The position numbers and the translations under genes were made by a program. The notes below the pieces were generated by a model, which was not told the DNA's origin, did not search any database, and saw nothing but the letters and a program-made list of their open reading frames with translations. A stretch of DNA of 5,516 nucleotides, taken from positions 1 through 5,516 of the forward strand of contig CANHBY010000128.1 of NCBI GenBank assembly GCA_947458895.1. The letters run 5' to 3'. The stretch comes from Burkholderiales bacterium (GTDB lineage Bacteria; Pseudomonadota; Gammaproteobacteria; Burkholderiales; Burkholderiaceae_C). Positions 1-5,516 of this stretch are shown piece by piece (positions within the stretch are counted from its first letter, which is position 1; the number at the start of each line of letters is the position of its first letter).

Positions 1-1439
1 ATCAAGCCAAAGCCGAATGCGCCCACCGATGCGACGGCATTGAAGTCAGCGAACTGCAGTGGGTAGTCTGCGTAGCGACGGGGCATGCCTGCCAACCCCA
101 GGAAGTGCATCGGGAAGAAAGTGATGTTGAAGAAAACGAGCGAGCCCCAGAAGTGAATCTTGCCGCGGGTTTCGCTGATCATCACGCCAGCCCACTTCGG
201 GCCCCAGTAGTACACGCCGGCAAACAGCGCATACAGAGATCCGGCCACCAAAACATAGTGGAAGTGAGCCACTACATAGTAGGTGTCCTGGACTTGGATA
301 TCAATCGGGGCCACCGACAAGATCAGCCCCGTGAAGCCGCCCATGGTGAACACGAAAATAAAGCCCACAGCCCACAGCATAGGGGTTTCAAAAGTCATGG
401 AACCACGCCACATGGTGGCGATCCAGTTGAAGATTTTCACGCCCGTGGGCACGGCAATCAGCATGGTGGCGTACATGAAGAACAACTGGCCCGTGACTGG
501 CATACCCGTGGTGAACATGTGATGAGCCCACACGATGAAGCTCAAAATGGCAATCGATCCGGTGGCGTAGACCATGGAGGTGTAGCCAAACAAACGCTTG
601 CGGGCGAAGGCAGGAATGATGGCGCTGACAATGCCGAAGGCCGGCAAAATCATAATGTAGACCTCGGGGTGACCGAAGAACCAGAAGATATGCTGGTACA
701 TCACGGGGTCACCGCCGCCAGCCGGATTGAAGAAGCTGGTGCCGAAGTGGCGATCAGTCAGGGTCATGGTGATCGCGCCGGCCAGCACAGGCATCACGGC
801 GATCAGCAGGTAGGCGGTGATCAGCCAGGTCCAGCAAAACAGGGGCATCTTCATCAAGGTCATGCCAGGGGCGCGCATGTTCAGGATGGTGACGATGATG
901 TTGATGGAGCCCATGATGGAGCTCGCCCCCAGGATGTGCAGGGCAAAAATGGCGGCATCCATGGAGGGACCCATTTGCAGGGTCAGGGGGGCGTAGAGCG
1001 TCCAGCCGGCCGCCGGGGCACCGCCTGGCATGAAGAACGACGAAACCAGTGTGATGGCCGCAGGAATCATCAGCCAGAAGCTGAAGTTGTTCATGCGGGC
1101 GAAGGCCATGTCAGAGGCACCGATTTGCAGCGGGATCATCCAGTTTGCGAAGCCCACGAAGGCCGGCATGATGGCGCCGAACACCATGATCAGGCCGTGC
1201 ATGGTGGTGAGCTGATTGAACAGCTGCGGATTGACGAACTGCAAGCCAGGCTGGAAGAGTTCGGCACGAATGACCAAGGCCAGAACCCCACCCACCATCA
1301 ACATGGCGAAGGAGAACAACAGGTAAAGCGTGCCGATGTCTTTGTGATTAGTCGCGAATAACCAACGCCGCCACCCGTGGGGATGATCGTGGGCATGGTC
1401 GTGACCGTGATTCGCGGGGTGGTCAAGCACTGCACTCAT
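1..1439 (-). CDS. coxA: Cytochrome c oxidase subunit I, aa3-type (C-terminus cut by window edge)
   Basis: Catalytic subunit of the aa3-type terminal oxidase in the inner membrane; it reduces O2 to water and pumps protons. Translating the minus strand from the ATG at 1439 gives 479 open codons with no stop, so the gene runs past the left edge; the family is usually about 530-540 residues, so roughly 55 are missing. Visible ligands: His81 (TMHGLIMVF) and His394 for haem a, His392 for haem a3 (HFHY motif), and His257, His306 and His307 for CuB, with Tyr261 of HPEVY placed for the His-Tyr crosslink. Asp110, the NN pair at 117-118 and Glu259 fit the D proton channel; Lys335 fits the K channel. This is the A1 haem-copper class. 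The start has a good Shine-Dalgarno (AAGGA, 1446-1450). Residues 7-21 hold seven histidines. It lies 22 nt downstream of coxB, in the same operon. The subunit I call is certain. Confidence 0.98.
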   Translation of the reverse strand, partial: MSAVLDHPANHGHDHAHDHPHGWRRWLFATNHKDIGTLYLLFSFAMLMVGGVLALVIRAELFQPGLQFVNPQLFNQLTTMHGLIMVFGAIMPAFVGFANWMIPLQIGASDMAFARMNNFSFWLMIPAAITLVSSFFMPGGAPAAGWTLYAPLTLQMGPSMDAAIFALHILGASSIMGSINIIVTILNMRAPGMTLMKMPLFCWTWLITAYLLIAVMPVLAGAITMTLTDRHFGTSFFNPAGGGDPVMYQHIFWFFGHPEVYIMILPAFGIVSAIIPAFARKRLFGYTSMVYATGSIAILSFIVWAHHMFTTGMPVTGQLFFMYATMLIAVPTGVKIFNWIATMWRGSMTFETPMLWAVGFIFVFTMGGFTGLILSVAPIDIQVQDTYYVVAHFHYVLVAGSLYALFAGVYYWGPKWAGVMISETRGKIHFWGSLVFFNITFFPMHFLGLAGMPRRYADYPLQFADFNAVASVGAFGFGL

Positions 1440-1445
1440 GGCATT

Positions 1446-1450
1446 TCCTT
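1446..1450 (-). promoter_or_regulatory. Ribosome binding site of coxA
   Basis: The minus strand reads AAGGA six bases before the ATG at 1439, inside the 22-nt coxB-coxA gap. It supports this start for coxA and separate re-initiation after coxB on a shared transcript. Confidence 0.7.
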
Positions 1451-1461
1451 CTGGGTACGGG

Positions 1462-2688
1462 TTACTTGCGCGCGGCTGCTACGTCAGCAGGCTGCACAAC
1501 TTGGCCAGTCTTGTTGGACCAGCTGTTCTTGGTATAAGTGATCACAGCAGCGAGATCGGTATTGCTGAGGTCGCTGTAGGACTGCATCGCCGTGCCAGCA
1601 CGACCATCGAGCAGCACAGCAATCTGCCGGGACTTGTCAGCCGCCAGAACCACCGGTGAGGCATCCAGGGCCATGATGGAGCCACTGCCTTTGCCGTCAG
1701 CTTGGTGGCAGGCCGCACAACGGGCGTAGACGCCCTGACCGTGCTCCACCAAAGCCTCTTTAGTCCAAACTTTCTTGAGGTCTTCTGGCTCGGCGGGGGA
1801 AGCCATGGCGACTTGAACATCGCTGGCTGCAGGCTTGTTGAGGCCGAGGGAATCCTTTTTAGCCGCTGCCCAGGCGGCGTATTCGTCTTGCTTGAGGACT
1901 TTGACGTGGATAGGCATGTAAGCGTGCTCTTTACCGCAGAGCTCAGCACACTGGCCATAGTAGTCGCCGGCGACTTCGGCGCGAAACCAAGTGTCGCGCA
2001 CGAAGCCAGGGATGGCATCTTGCTTCACGCCGAAAGCCGGCACCATCCAGGCGTGAATGACGTCGTTGGCGGTTGTGATGATGCGGACTTTCTTGCCCTC
2101 AGGCACGACCAGCGGGTTATCCACCTTCAAGAGGTAATCCGTGGCCTGCGGGTCCGGACGGCCGGAATCAGACATCTCGCGCTGGGCTTGATCCAGGGTG
2201 GAGTAGAAAGAAATGCCTTCACCTTCACCGCGAAGGTATTCATAACCCCACTTCCACTGCATGCCCGTGGCTTTGATGGTGAGATCAGCGGAGCTGGTGT
2301 CTTTCATGGCCACCACGACCTTGGTTGCCGGCCAGGCCATGGCGATAACGATCAGGAAGGGAATGACGGTCCAGACGATTTCAACCGTGGTGCTTTCGTG
2401 GAAATTGGCAGACTTCGCGCCCTTCGATTTGCGGTGCCGGAGGATGGAGTAAAACATCACCCCGAAGACCCCCACGAAAATCAGTGAGCAAACCACCAGC
2501 ATGAAGTAGTGCAGCCACTGCTGCTCCCGGGCGATGAAGGTCACCGCAGGATGGAGGTCAAGCTGACGGACCGCGGGGCCGCCCTTCAGGTCTTCGACCG
2601 CCCATGCCAAATTGGCAGTCAGCGTCGACGCCATCATCAGCAGCCCGTGACCAGCGCTGCGCCACAGTGCATTTGTCGTCTTCATCAT
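1462..2688 (-). CDS. coxB: Cytochrome c oxidase subunit II with fused C-terminal cytochrome c domain
   Basis: Electron-entry subunit of the aa3 oxidase: it accepts electrons in the periplasm and passes them through CuA to CoxA. With the start at 2688 it has 408 residues. Residues 1-30 look like a signal peptide ending ANLAWA; two membrane segments follow at about 61-83 and 102-124. The cupredoxin domain has the aromatic WKWGYEY patch (from about 145) and a full CuA site: His212, Cys247, Glu249, Cys251, His255 and Met258 (CAELCGKEHAYM). A C-terminal class I cytochrome c domain carries CAACH (Cys324, Cys327, His328) and a likely axial Met368, so this is the longer, caa3-like architecture. Start choice: an open frame reaches 2766, but those extra 26 residues do not resemble a leader. 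The paired ATGs at 2688 and 2685 are followed by a proper signal peptide and preceded by GAGACGAAAG; 2685 is an equal alternative. It is the first gene of the operon with coxA. Confidence 0.97.
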   Translation of the reverse strand: MMKTTNALWRSAGHGLLMMASTLTANLAWAVEDLKGGPAVRQLDLHPAVTFIAREQQWLHYFMLVVCSLIFVGVFGVMFYSILRHRKSKGAKSANFHESTTVEIVWTVIPFLIVIAMAWPATKVVVAMKDTSSADLTIKATGMQWKWGYEYLRGEGEGISFYSTLDQAQREMSDSGRPDPQATDYLLKVDNPLVVPEGKKVRIITTANDVIHAWMVPAFGVKQDAIPGFVRDTWFRAEVAGDYYGQCAELCGKEHAYMPIHVKVLKQDEYAAWAAAKKDSLGLNKPAASDVQVAMASPAEPEDLKKVWTKEALVEHGQGVYARCAACHQADGKGSGSIMALDASPVVLAADKSRQIAVLLDGRAGTAMQSYSDLSNTDLAAVITYTKNSWSNKTGQVVQPADVAAARK

Positions 2689-2708
2689 TGCTTTCGTCTC
2701 ACCCGAGT

Positions 2709-2752
2709 TCACGATGGATGCCTCACAAGGTCGAGCCGCTTGGCATCCGTGA
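2709..2752 (-). repeat. Inverted repeat / hairpin in the coxB leader
   Basis: A perfect 7-bp inverted repeat, GGATGCC (2716-2722) and GGCATCC (2742-2748), is extended by TCAC (2709-2712) pairing with GTGA (2749-2752) across a 3-nt bulge. The inside can pair further (AAG 2727-2729 with CTT 2739-2741). In the coxB mRNA it ends about 20 nt before the start codon. No T-run follows, so it is not a terminator. It could be an mRNA hairpin or a regulator-binding palindrome; the sequence does not decide. Confidence 0.55.
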
Positions 2753-2854
2753 AAGGAAGGCAGCAAACCAAAGCAAGCTGCGCCATGACTTCGAACCGTT
2801 GTGAACTGTTGAGTTTTTTGCTGACCGGCAAGCCTGGTTGGCCTTCCGCCGCAT
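2723..2854 (-). CDS. Possible 43-codon upstream ORF in the cox leader (doubtful)
   Basis: An ATG at 2854 on the minus strand, five bases after GAGAG (2860-2864), opens 43 codons ending in TGA at 2723-2725. The peptide starts MRRKANQACRS, has a short hydrophobic part (LLWFAAFL, residues 27-34) and matches no family I know. Third codon positions look less G+C-rich than in the neighbouring genes, which argues against a conserved protein. Its stop lies in the loop of the leader hairpin, so if translated it could act as a leader peptide. Chance is a good alternative; I list it because of its ribosome site and position. Confidence 0.2.
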   Translation of the reverse strand: MRRKANQACRSAKNSTVHNGSKSWRSLLWFAAFLSRMPSGSTL

Positions 2855-2878
2855 AAGTGCTCTCAAAAAAGATGTCCC

Positions 2879-2884
2879 ATTTTA
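2879..2884 (-). promoter_or_regulatory. Candidate -10 box for the cox operon
   Basis: The minus strand reads TAAAAT here, one mismatch from TATAAT, preceded by GGGC. A start near 2872 would give a leader of about 185 nt before coxB. The -35 region at 17-bp spacing (AACACT) is poor, so this is only the best candidate in the gap between the methyltransferase stop and coxB. No clear terminator for the methyltransferase was seen in 2885-2934. Confidence 0.3.
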
Positions 2885-2934
2885 GCCCACGCCGGCATCC
2901 GAGTGTTGCGAGGGCCTATTGAAAGAGGTGGGGC

Positions 2935-3852
2935 TCAGCGACCACCTGTCGTTCGCGCACGTCGAACCATGCCCTTCATGTCCTGCAAAGACACGGTGGT
3001 TTCGCTGCGCACGGGCACGCGCGGAGGGGCTTTGAAGGCATGGCCGTAAACGATCTCGAAAGTCAGCGGGATGCGGTCGTTTGTGCTTGCCGTTTCGCTA
3101 AGGCCCTCGCAAAGCTGCCGATACCAGCGGGGTGTTCTCAACCCGGAGAATCGCTCGGCAGACAAGTTGCCGCCAATTTGGCGCAGCTCGGCCAGCAGGG
3201 CGGGCGCATCAGGCCAGGTCAGGGTGAGCTGCTCCTGGTCCATGACGGGATCTGCGAAGCCCGCTTGCACCAGCATGTCGCCCAGGTCATGCATGTCCAC
3301 AAAATCGACATGCGGCGACGGCCACCCCTCGCGTGCATAGAGGGCACGCAACTCTCGCAGGCTGTCGGGACCCAGGCACGAAAACATGACAAAGCCGTCA
3401 ACGCTCAGCAGTTGGTGCCAGCGCGTCAGGACGGCCAAGGGGTCCACCGCGGCATGCAGCATCATGTTGGCCCAGATGAGCGGCACCTCGGGGGTATCGC
3501 TCAGATTTTCCTCGAGGAGCACATCAGGGGCAGAACGCGACCACGGCGTGCGACGCCACCATGCGGGCTGGAGCCCGCGGGTGCGCTCTTGCCACGCCTG
3601 TGTGGGCTCAACCCACTGCCGCTCAGCCCGAGGATAGGCCTCAGCCAGGATGCTTCCCGAGCCCCCAAGCCCGGGCCACCACTCGATGAGTCGCTCGGGT
3701 TGCATGCGGATAATTTCCAGGCGCTGGGACATGCGGCGGGCGACTTCGGCATGCAGCCAAGCAGGCTCAGGCCGGCGAGCCAAGCGACTGAGCACCTGCG
3801 CCAACGCAATCGGGTCGAATGAGCGCTCAATACGGGGGGCGGAAGCAGTCAT
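2935..3852 (-). CDS. BioC-like SAM-dependent methyltransferase
   Basis: Class I (Rossmann-fold) methyltransferase resembling BioC, the enzyme that methylates malonyl-ACP at the start of biotin synthesis. From the ATG at 3852 it has 305 residues. The SAM-binding part is recognisable but weak: EWWPGLGGSGSIL (57-69) stands for the glycine-rich motif I, with an acidic Glu82 at the next strand. DVLLEENLSDTPEVPLIWANMMLH (110-133) corresponds to the post-motif strand, and DGFVMFSCLGPDSLRELR (152-169), HVDFVDMHDLGDML (181-194) and FEIVYGHAFKAP (265-276) are typical of BioC-related proteins in this group. No biotin genes lie nearby, so the true substrate is unknown and I give no symbol. An ATG at 3876 would add 8 residues but overlaps comF; 3852 is preferred because a TATACT box lies 6 nt before it. 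No Shine-Dalgarno precedes either start. It is transcribed away from comF and towards the cox operon. Confidence 0.85.
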   Translation of the reverse strand: MTASAPRIERSFDPIALAQVLSRLARRPEPAWLHAEVARRMSQRLEIIRMQPERLIEWWPGLGGSGSILAEAYPRAERQWVEPTQAWQERTRGLQPAWWRRTPWSRSAPDVLLEENLSDTPEVPLIWANMMLHAAVDPLAVLTRWHQLLSVDGFVMFSCLGPDSLRELRALYAREGWPSPHVDFVDMHDLGDMLVQAGFADPVMDQEQLTLTWPDAPALLAELRQIGGNLSAERFSGLRTPRWYRQLCEGLSETASTNDRIPLTFEIVYGHAFKAPPRVPVRSETTVSLQDMKGMVRRARTTGGR

Positions 3853-3858
3853 GGCGCC

Positions 3859-3864
3859 AGTATA
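3859..3864 (-). promoter_or_regulatory. Candidate -10 box of the methyltransferase gene
   Basis: The minus strand reads TATACT, one mismatch from consensus, followed by six bases (GGCGCC) and the ATG at 3852. That spacing would put transcription start on the A of the start codon, a leaderless mRNA, which fits the absence of a Shine-Dalgarno. The -35 region is not convincing. Confidence 0.4.
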
Positions 3865-3866
3865 TT
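3861..3866 (+). promoter_or_regulatory. Candidate -10 box of comF
   Basis: TATATT lies eight bases before the comF ATG at 3875 and shares the TATA core with the -10 of the opposite gene. It predicts an mRNA with zero to two leader bases. No Shine-Dalgarno is present (the preceding bases are a run of C). No good -35 is seen at 16-18 bp. Confidence 0.35.
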
Positions 3867-3874
3867 GACCCCCC

Positions 3875-4612
3875 ATGACAAGAAGTATCAGACGAGGGCC
3901 TTTGGCCCATGGGTGGGGGTGGCTCCAGAACCTGCCCGGGTGCTGCGCGACCTGTAATGACTGGAGTGCTCAGCGCATTTGTACCCCCTGCACCAGCCGT
4001 TTCGCGAGGCTGGCTCCACGGTGCAGGTTGTGCGCCGCGCGGGTCGTGGAGCCGGTGGGTATCTGCGGGGCATGCCTGCAAAGCCCTCCTGCGCTTGATG
4101 GCACCTGGGCAGCGGTGGACTATGCGTTTCCCTGGACCCAATTGGTAGCGCAGTTCAAATTTCGCCAAGGCTTGGATTTGGCCACGAGCCTCACCGAGTT
4201 GATGGCTCGCAACGGGCCGCCGGCCGACCTACCGCCGAGGCTGATCCTGCCTGTACCGCTGAGTGCCTCGAGAATGCGCAGCAGGGGCTACAACCAAGCT
4301 TGGGAGTTGGCGCGCCGGCTCGGGAAGAAGCTATCCTGGCCAGTGCGGCACGACGTGCTGCTGAAGACGCGCGACACGCCGGAGCAGATGGCGCTGCCAC
4401 GCCACCGAAGGCACGCCAACGTGCATCAAGCCTTTTCGATTACGCAGCGCCTGGGACAAACCCTTGCGGGTGAGCGAGTGGTCTTGCTGGACGATGTCAT
4501 GACCACCGGTGCCACCGCCAACGAAATTGCGCGCTTGCTCAAGGGAGCAGGTGCGCGCTCGGTGGAGGCCTGGGTGTTCGCGCGCACGCCCTCACCTCAA
4601 GTGGGCCTCTGA
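3875..4612 (+). CDS. comF: ComF family phosphoribosyltransferase-like protein
   Basis: ComF proteins combine an N-terminal zinc finger with a type I phosphoribosyltransferase fold. In naturally competent bacteria they help bring in DNA; elsewhere their substrate is unclear. This one has 245 residues, normal for the family. Cysteines at 23, 24, 27, 36, 39, 50, 53, 64 and 67 form successive CxxC pairs suited to zinc binding. RGYNQA (138-143) is a ComF signature, and VVLLDDVMTTGAT (202-214) is the PRPP-binding loop with its paired aspartates. The ATG at 3875 is the only sensible start before the first cysteine pair; a TATATT box 8 nt upstream and no Shine-Dalgarno suggest a near-leaderless transcript. 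trmL begins 29 nt after the stop on the same strand, so the two are probably co-transcribed. Nothing in the window shows that the host is competent. Confidence 0.93.
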   Translation: MTRSIRRGPLAHGWGWLQNLPGCCATCNDWSAQRICTPCTSRFARLAPRCRLCAARVVEPVGICGACLQSPPALDGTWAAVDYAFPWTQLVAQFKFRQGLDLATSLTELMARNGPPADLPPRLILPVPLSASRMRSRGYNQAWELARRLGKKLSWPVRHDVLLKTRDTPEQMALPRHRRHANVHQAFSITQRLGQTLAGERVVLLDDVMTTGATANEIARLLKGAGARSVEAWVFARTPSPQVGL

Positions 4613-4641
4613 TCACGACTGACCGACCTACTGCTCACATC

Positions 4642-5112
4642 ATGTTCAACATTGTTTTGGTTCACCCGGAAATACCGCCCAACACGGGCAATATCATTCG
4701 CCTCGCGGCCAACACGGGCTGCACCCTGCACCTGATCGAGCCGCTGGGTTTCGATATGCAAGACAAGCTGCTTCAACGTGCAGGACTTGATTACCACGAG
4801 TACGCGGCGGTTCAAAAACACGCGAGCTGGGAAGGCTTTCTCGAAACTGCCCACCCACCTCGCGAGCGGATGTTTGCCTTCACAACGCGCGGCAGCCAAC
4901 CCTTCGCCAATGCGGCGTGGCAACCTGCAGACTGGCTGGTGTTCGGCTCAGAAACGGCGGGCCTGCCCCCGGCCATCAGGGACTCTTTCCCCGAAGCTCA
5001 GCGGGTGCGCCTGCCCATGCGCCCGAGCCAGCGCAGCCTGAATCTCAGCAATGCTGTGGCCGTGGCTGTGTTCGAAGCATGGCGACAAAATGACTACGCC
5101 CTGGGCGCGTGA
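4642..5112 (+). CDS. trmL: tRNA (cytidine/uridine-2'-O-)-methyltransferase TrmL
   Basis: SPOUT-class enzyme that uses SAM to methylate the 2'-O of the wobble nucleotide (position 34) in two tRNA-Leu isoacceptors, in the cytoplasm as a homodimer. All 156 residues are present, the usual length for this minimal SpoU protein without an extra RNA-binding domain. Motif 1 is HPEIPPNTGNIIRLAANTG (8-26), motif 2 is LVFGSETAGLP (99-109) and motif 3 is RSLNLSNAVAVAVFEAWRQ (131-149); motifs 2 and 3 form the trefoil-knot SAM site, and Arg20 is the expected catalytic arginine. The 29-nt gap after comF (TCACGACTGA onwards) lacks a clear Shine-Dalgarno, but the protein starts exactly where homologues do (MFNIVLVHPEIP). 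Likely one operon with comF. No odd features. Confidence 0.96.
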   Translation: MFNIVLVHPEIPPNTGNIIRLAANTGCTLHLIEPLGFDMQDKLLQRAGLDYHEYAAVQKHASWEGFLETAHPPRERMFAFTTRGSQPFANAAWQPADWLVFGSETAGLPPAIRDSFPEAQRVRLPMRPSQRSLNLSNAVAVAVFEAWRQNDYALGA

Positions 5113-5128
5113 GTTCGATCAAAACAGC

Positions 5129-5145
5129 GGGCACGGTCGATGCCC
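5129..5145 (-). terminator. Weak hairpin, possible terminator for the leftward SPOR-like gene
   Basis: GGGCA (5129-5133) pairs with TGCCC (5141-5145) around a 7-nt loop. On the minus strand it is followed by GCTGTTTTG, a short T-run. It is weaker than the structure at 5154-5289, through which a leftward transcript would pass first. Confidence 0.25.
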
Positions 5146-5153
5146 AGGAAATA

Positions 5154-5289
5154 ATCCTAAAAACCGCAGTTGACCGCTTACTTCCGCGGGCAGAACCTGA
5201 TGAACGCTCAGAATTTCGCACACGAATCCCATCACCTTCTGGGTGAAACCGCAACGCACCCGCGTGGGCGGCACTGCGGTTTTTGGGAT
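5154..5289. repeat. 136-nt element with 17-nt inverted arms; candidate structured RNA or bidirectional terminator
   Basis: ATCCTAAAAACCGCAGT (5154-5170) and ACTGCGGTTTTTGGGAT (5273-5289) are complementary at 16 of 17 positions, the exception being a G-U pair in plus-strand RNA. Further helices nest inside on the plus strand: CCGC 5174-5177 with 5268-5271, CGCGGG 5185-5190 with 5259-5264, an 8-bp helix 5206-5213 with 5237-5244 (two G-U pairs), and TTCG 5215-5218 with 5223-5226. Both strands end their outer arm in GCGGTTTTT. It sits between trmL and the convergent SPOR-like gene. It may be a small RNA, a terminator serving both genes, or a short dispersed repeat; no target-site duplication was seen. 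I do not recognise a named family. Confidence 0.5.
5246..5284 (+). terminator. Candidate rho-independent terminator downstream of trmL
   Basis: AAACCGCA (5246-5253) pairs with TGCGGTTT (5275-5282), and CCC (5259-5261) with GGG (5266-5268) inside; the T-run 5280-5284 completes a terminator-like hairpin. It uses the same 3' arm as the long-range helix from 5154-5170, so the two folds exclude each other. It lies about 130 nt after trmL and just before the convergent gene's stop. Confidence 0.4.
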
Positions 5290-5291
5290 GA

Positions 5292-5516
5292 TCAACTGCG
5301 CGGACAGGCTACGAACGGTTTGACAGCGCTGACATTGAGCCCTGCCAGCCGCCGCCCTAAGGCCGAGCTGACCGCCTCGATGCGCAGCACATGAACCGTC
5401 GCGGGCTGCACCAGGTTGACGACATGAGCGTTTCGCAAAGCCGCCTGCGGGGACAACTGCTTCAATGTGGCGGTGGCCTCGCTGAGCCGGCTGAACCGGC
5501 CGAGCACGAAGCCGTG
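5292..5516 (-). CDS. SPOR-like domain protein, C-terminal 74 codons (start beyond the window)
   Basis: The minus strand is open from the right edge to a TGA at 5292-5294, giving 74 residues that begin HGFVLGRFSRLSEATATL and end FVACPRS. The pattern G-F-x-LG-x-FS followed by a helix of A/L-spaced residues, then HVV and a VLRI strand, fits a SPOR (peptidoglycan-binding) fold; from memory it resembles the end of a Burkholderiales SPOR-domain protein often found near gpsA and trmL. Such proteins usually have an N-terminal membrane anchor, which would lie outside the window. A GTG at 5507 is in frame but only a sense codon here, because coding-like sequence continues to the edge. It converges on trmL. 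The coding call is fairly firm; the domain name is tentative. Confidence 0.55.
   Translation of the reverse strand, partial: HGFVLGRFSRLSEATATLKQLSPQAALRNAHVVNLVQPATVHVLRIEAVSSALGRRLAGLNVSAVKPFVACPRS

Noticed and set aside
105..1361. 418-codon plus-strand ORF rich in His, Gly, Asp and Gln
   Set aside because: It is antisense to coxA, whose conserved haem and copper ligands fix the coding strand; the composition reflects reading a membrane protein backwards in G+C-rich DNA.
1702..2487. 261-codon plus-strand ORF
   Set aside because: Antisense to coxB over its CuA and membrane segments; no recognisable domain.
2689..2766. N-terminal extension of CoxB to an ATG at 2766
   Set aside because: The extra 26 residues do not resemble a signal sequence and cross the leader hairpin; the ATG pair at 2685/2688 leads straight into a good signal peptide.
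3040..3822. 260-codon plus-strand ORF
   Set aside because: Antisense to the BioC-like methyltransferase, whose motifs are clear on the other strand; no domain seen.
4597..4923. 108-codon minus-strand ORF over the comF-trmL junction
   Set aside because: Antisense to the SAM-binding start of trmL, whose motifs are unambiguous; no recognisable features.
5197..5281. Hammerhead-ribozyme-like core: CTGATGA (5197-5203), GAAA (5245-5248), a stem and then TT
   Set aside because: The order fits a hammerhead, but stem I (5191-5196 with 5282-5287) does not pair and stem II starts two bases late, so a cleaving ribozyme is unlikely. A self-cleavage assay would settle it.
5154..5289. Insertion sequence or MITE with terminal inverted repeats
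   Set aside because: Not called as a mobile element: no target-site duplication at the ends, no transposase, and copy number cannot be judged from one window. Kept as an open option in the findings.
5170..5394. 74-codon plus-strand ORF
   Set aside because: Non-ATG start, runs through the structured element and antisense to the SPOR-like gene; no domain.

Overview
The window looks like chromosomal core DNA of a G+C-rich betaproteobacterium, most likely Burkholderiales and close to Comamonadaceae. The reasons are an aa3-type cytochrome oxidase with a His-rich CoxA N-terminus, a CoxB carrying a fused cytochrome c domain, and the neighbourhood of a BioC-like methyltransferase, ComF, TrmL and a SPOR-like protein. 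The lineage is an inference from protein character and gene order, not from a marker gene.

Layout. Positions 1-1439 (minus) hold coxA, cut off by the left edge after 479 codons. Positions 1462-2688 (minus) hold coxB, 22 nt upstream of coxA and clearly in the same operon. Positions 2689-2934 are a non-coding leader of the cox operon with a candidate -10, a possible 43-codon upstream ORF and a strong inverted repeat just before the coxB ribosome binding site. Positions 2935-3852 (minus) encode a BioC-like SAM-dependent methyltransferase. It diverges from comF (3875-4612, plus) across a 22-bp gap with overlapping -10-like boxes on both strands. trmL (4642-5112, plus) follows comF closely. Positions 5113-5291 are non-coding between convergent genes and contain a 136-nt element bounded by 17-nt inverted arms. 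Positions 5292-5516 (minus) are the C-terminal end of a SPOR-like protein whose start lies beyond the right edge.

Function. CoxB takes electrons from cytochrome c through its own haem c and CuA centre and passes them to the haem a / haem a3-CuB centre of CoxA, where oxygen is reduced with proton pumping. The other genes are housekeeping: a methyltransferase, a phosphoribosyltransferase-like protein and a tRNA-Leu wobble methyltransferase. I see no defence system, mobile gene, CRISPR array, tRNA or rRNA. The least explained parts are the two non-coding stretches (5154-5289 and the coxB leader) and the very compact divergent promoter.
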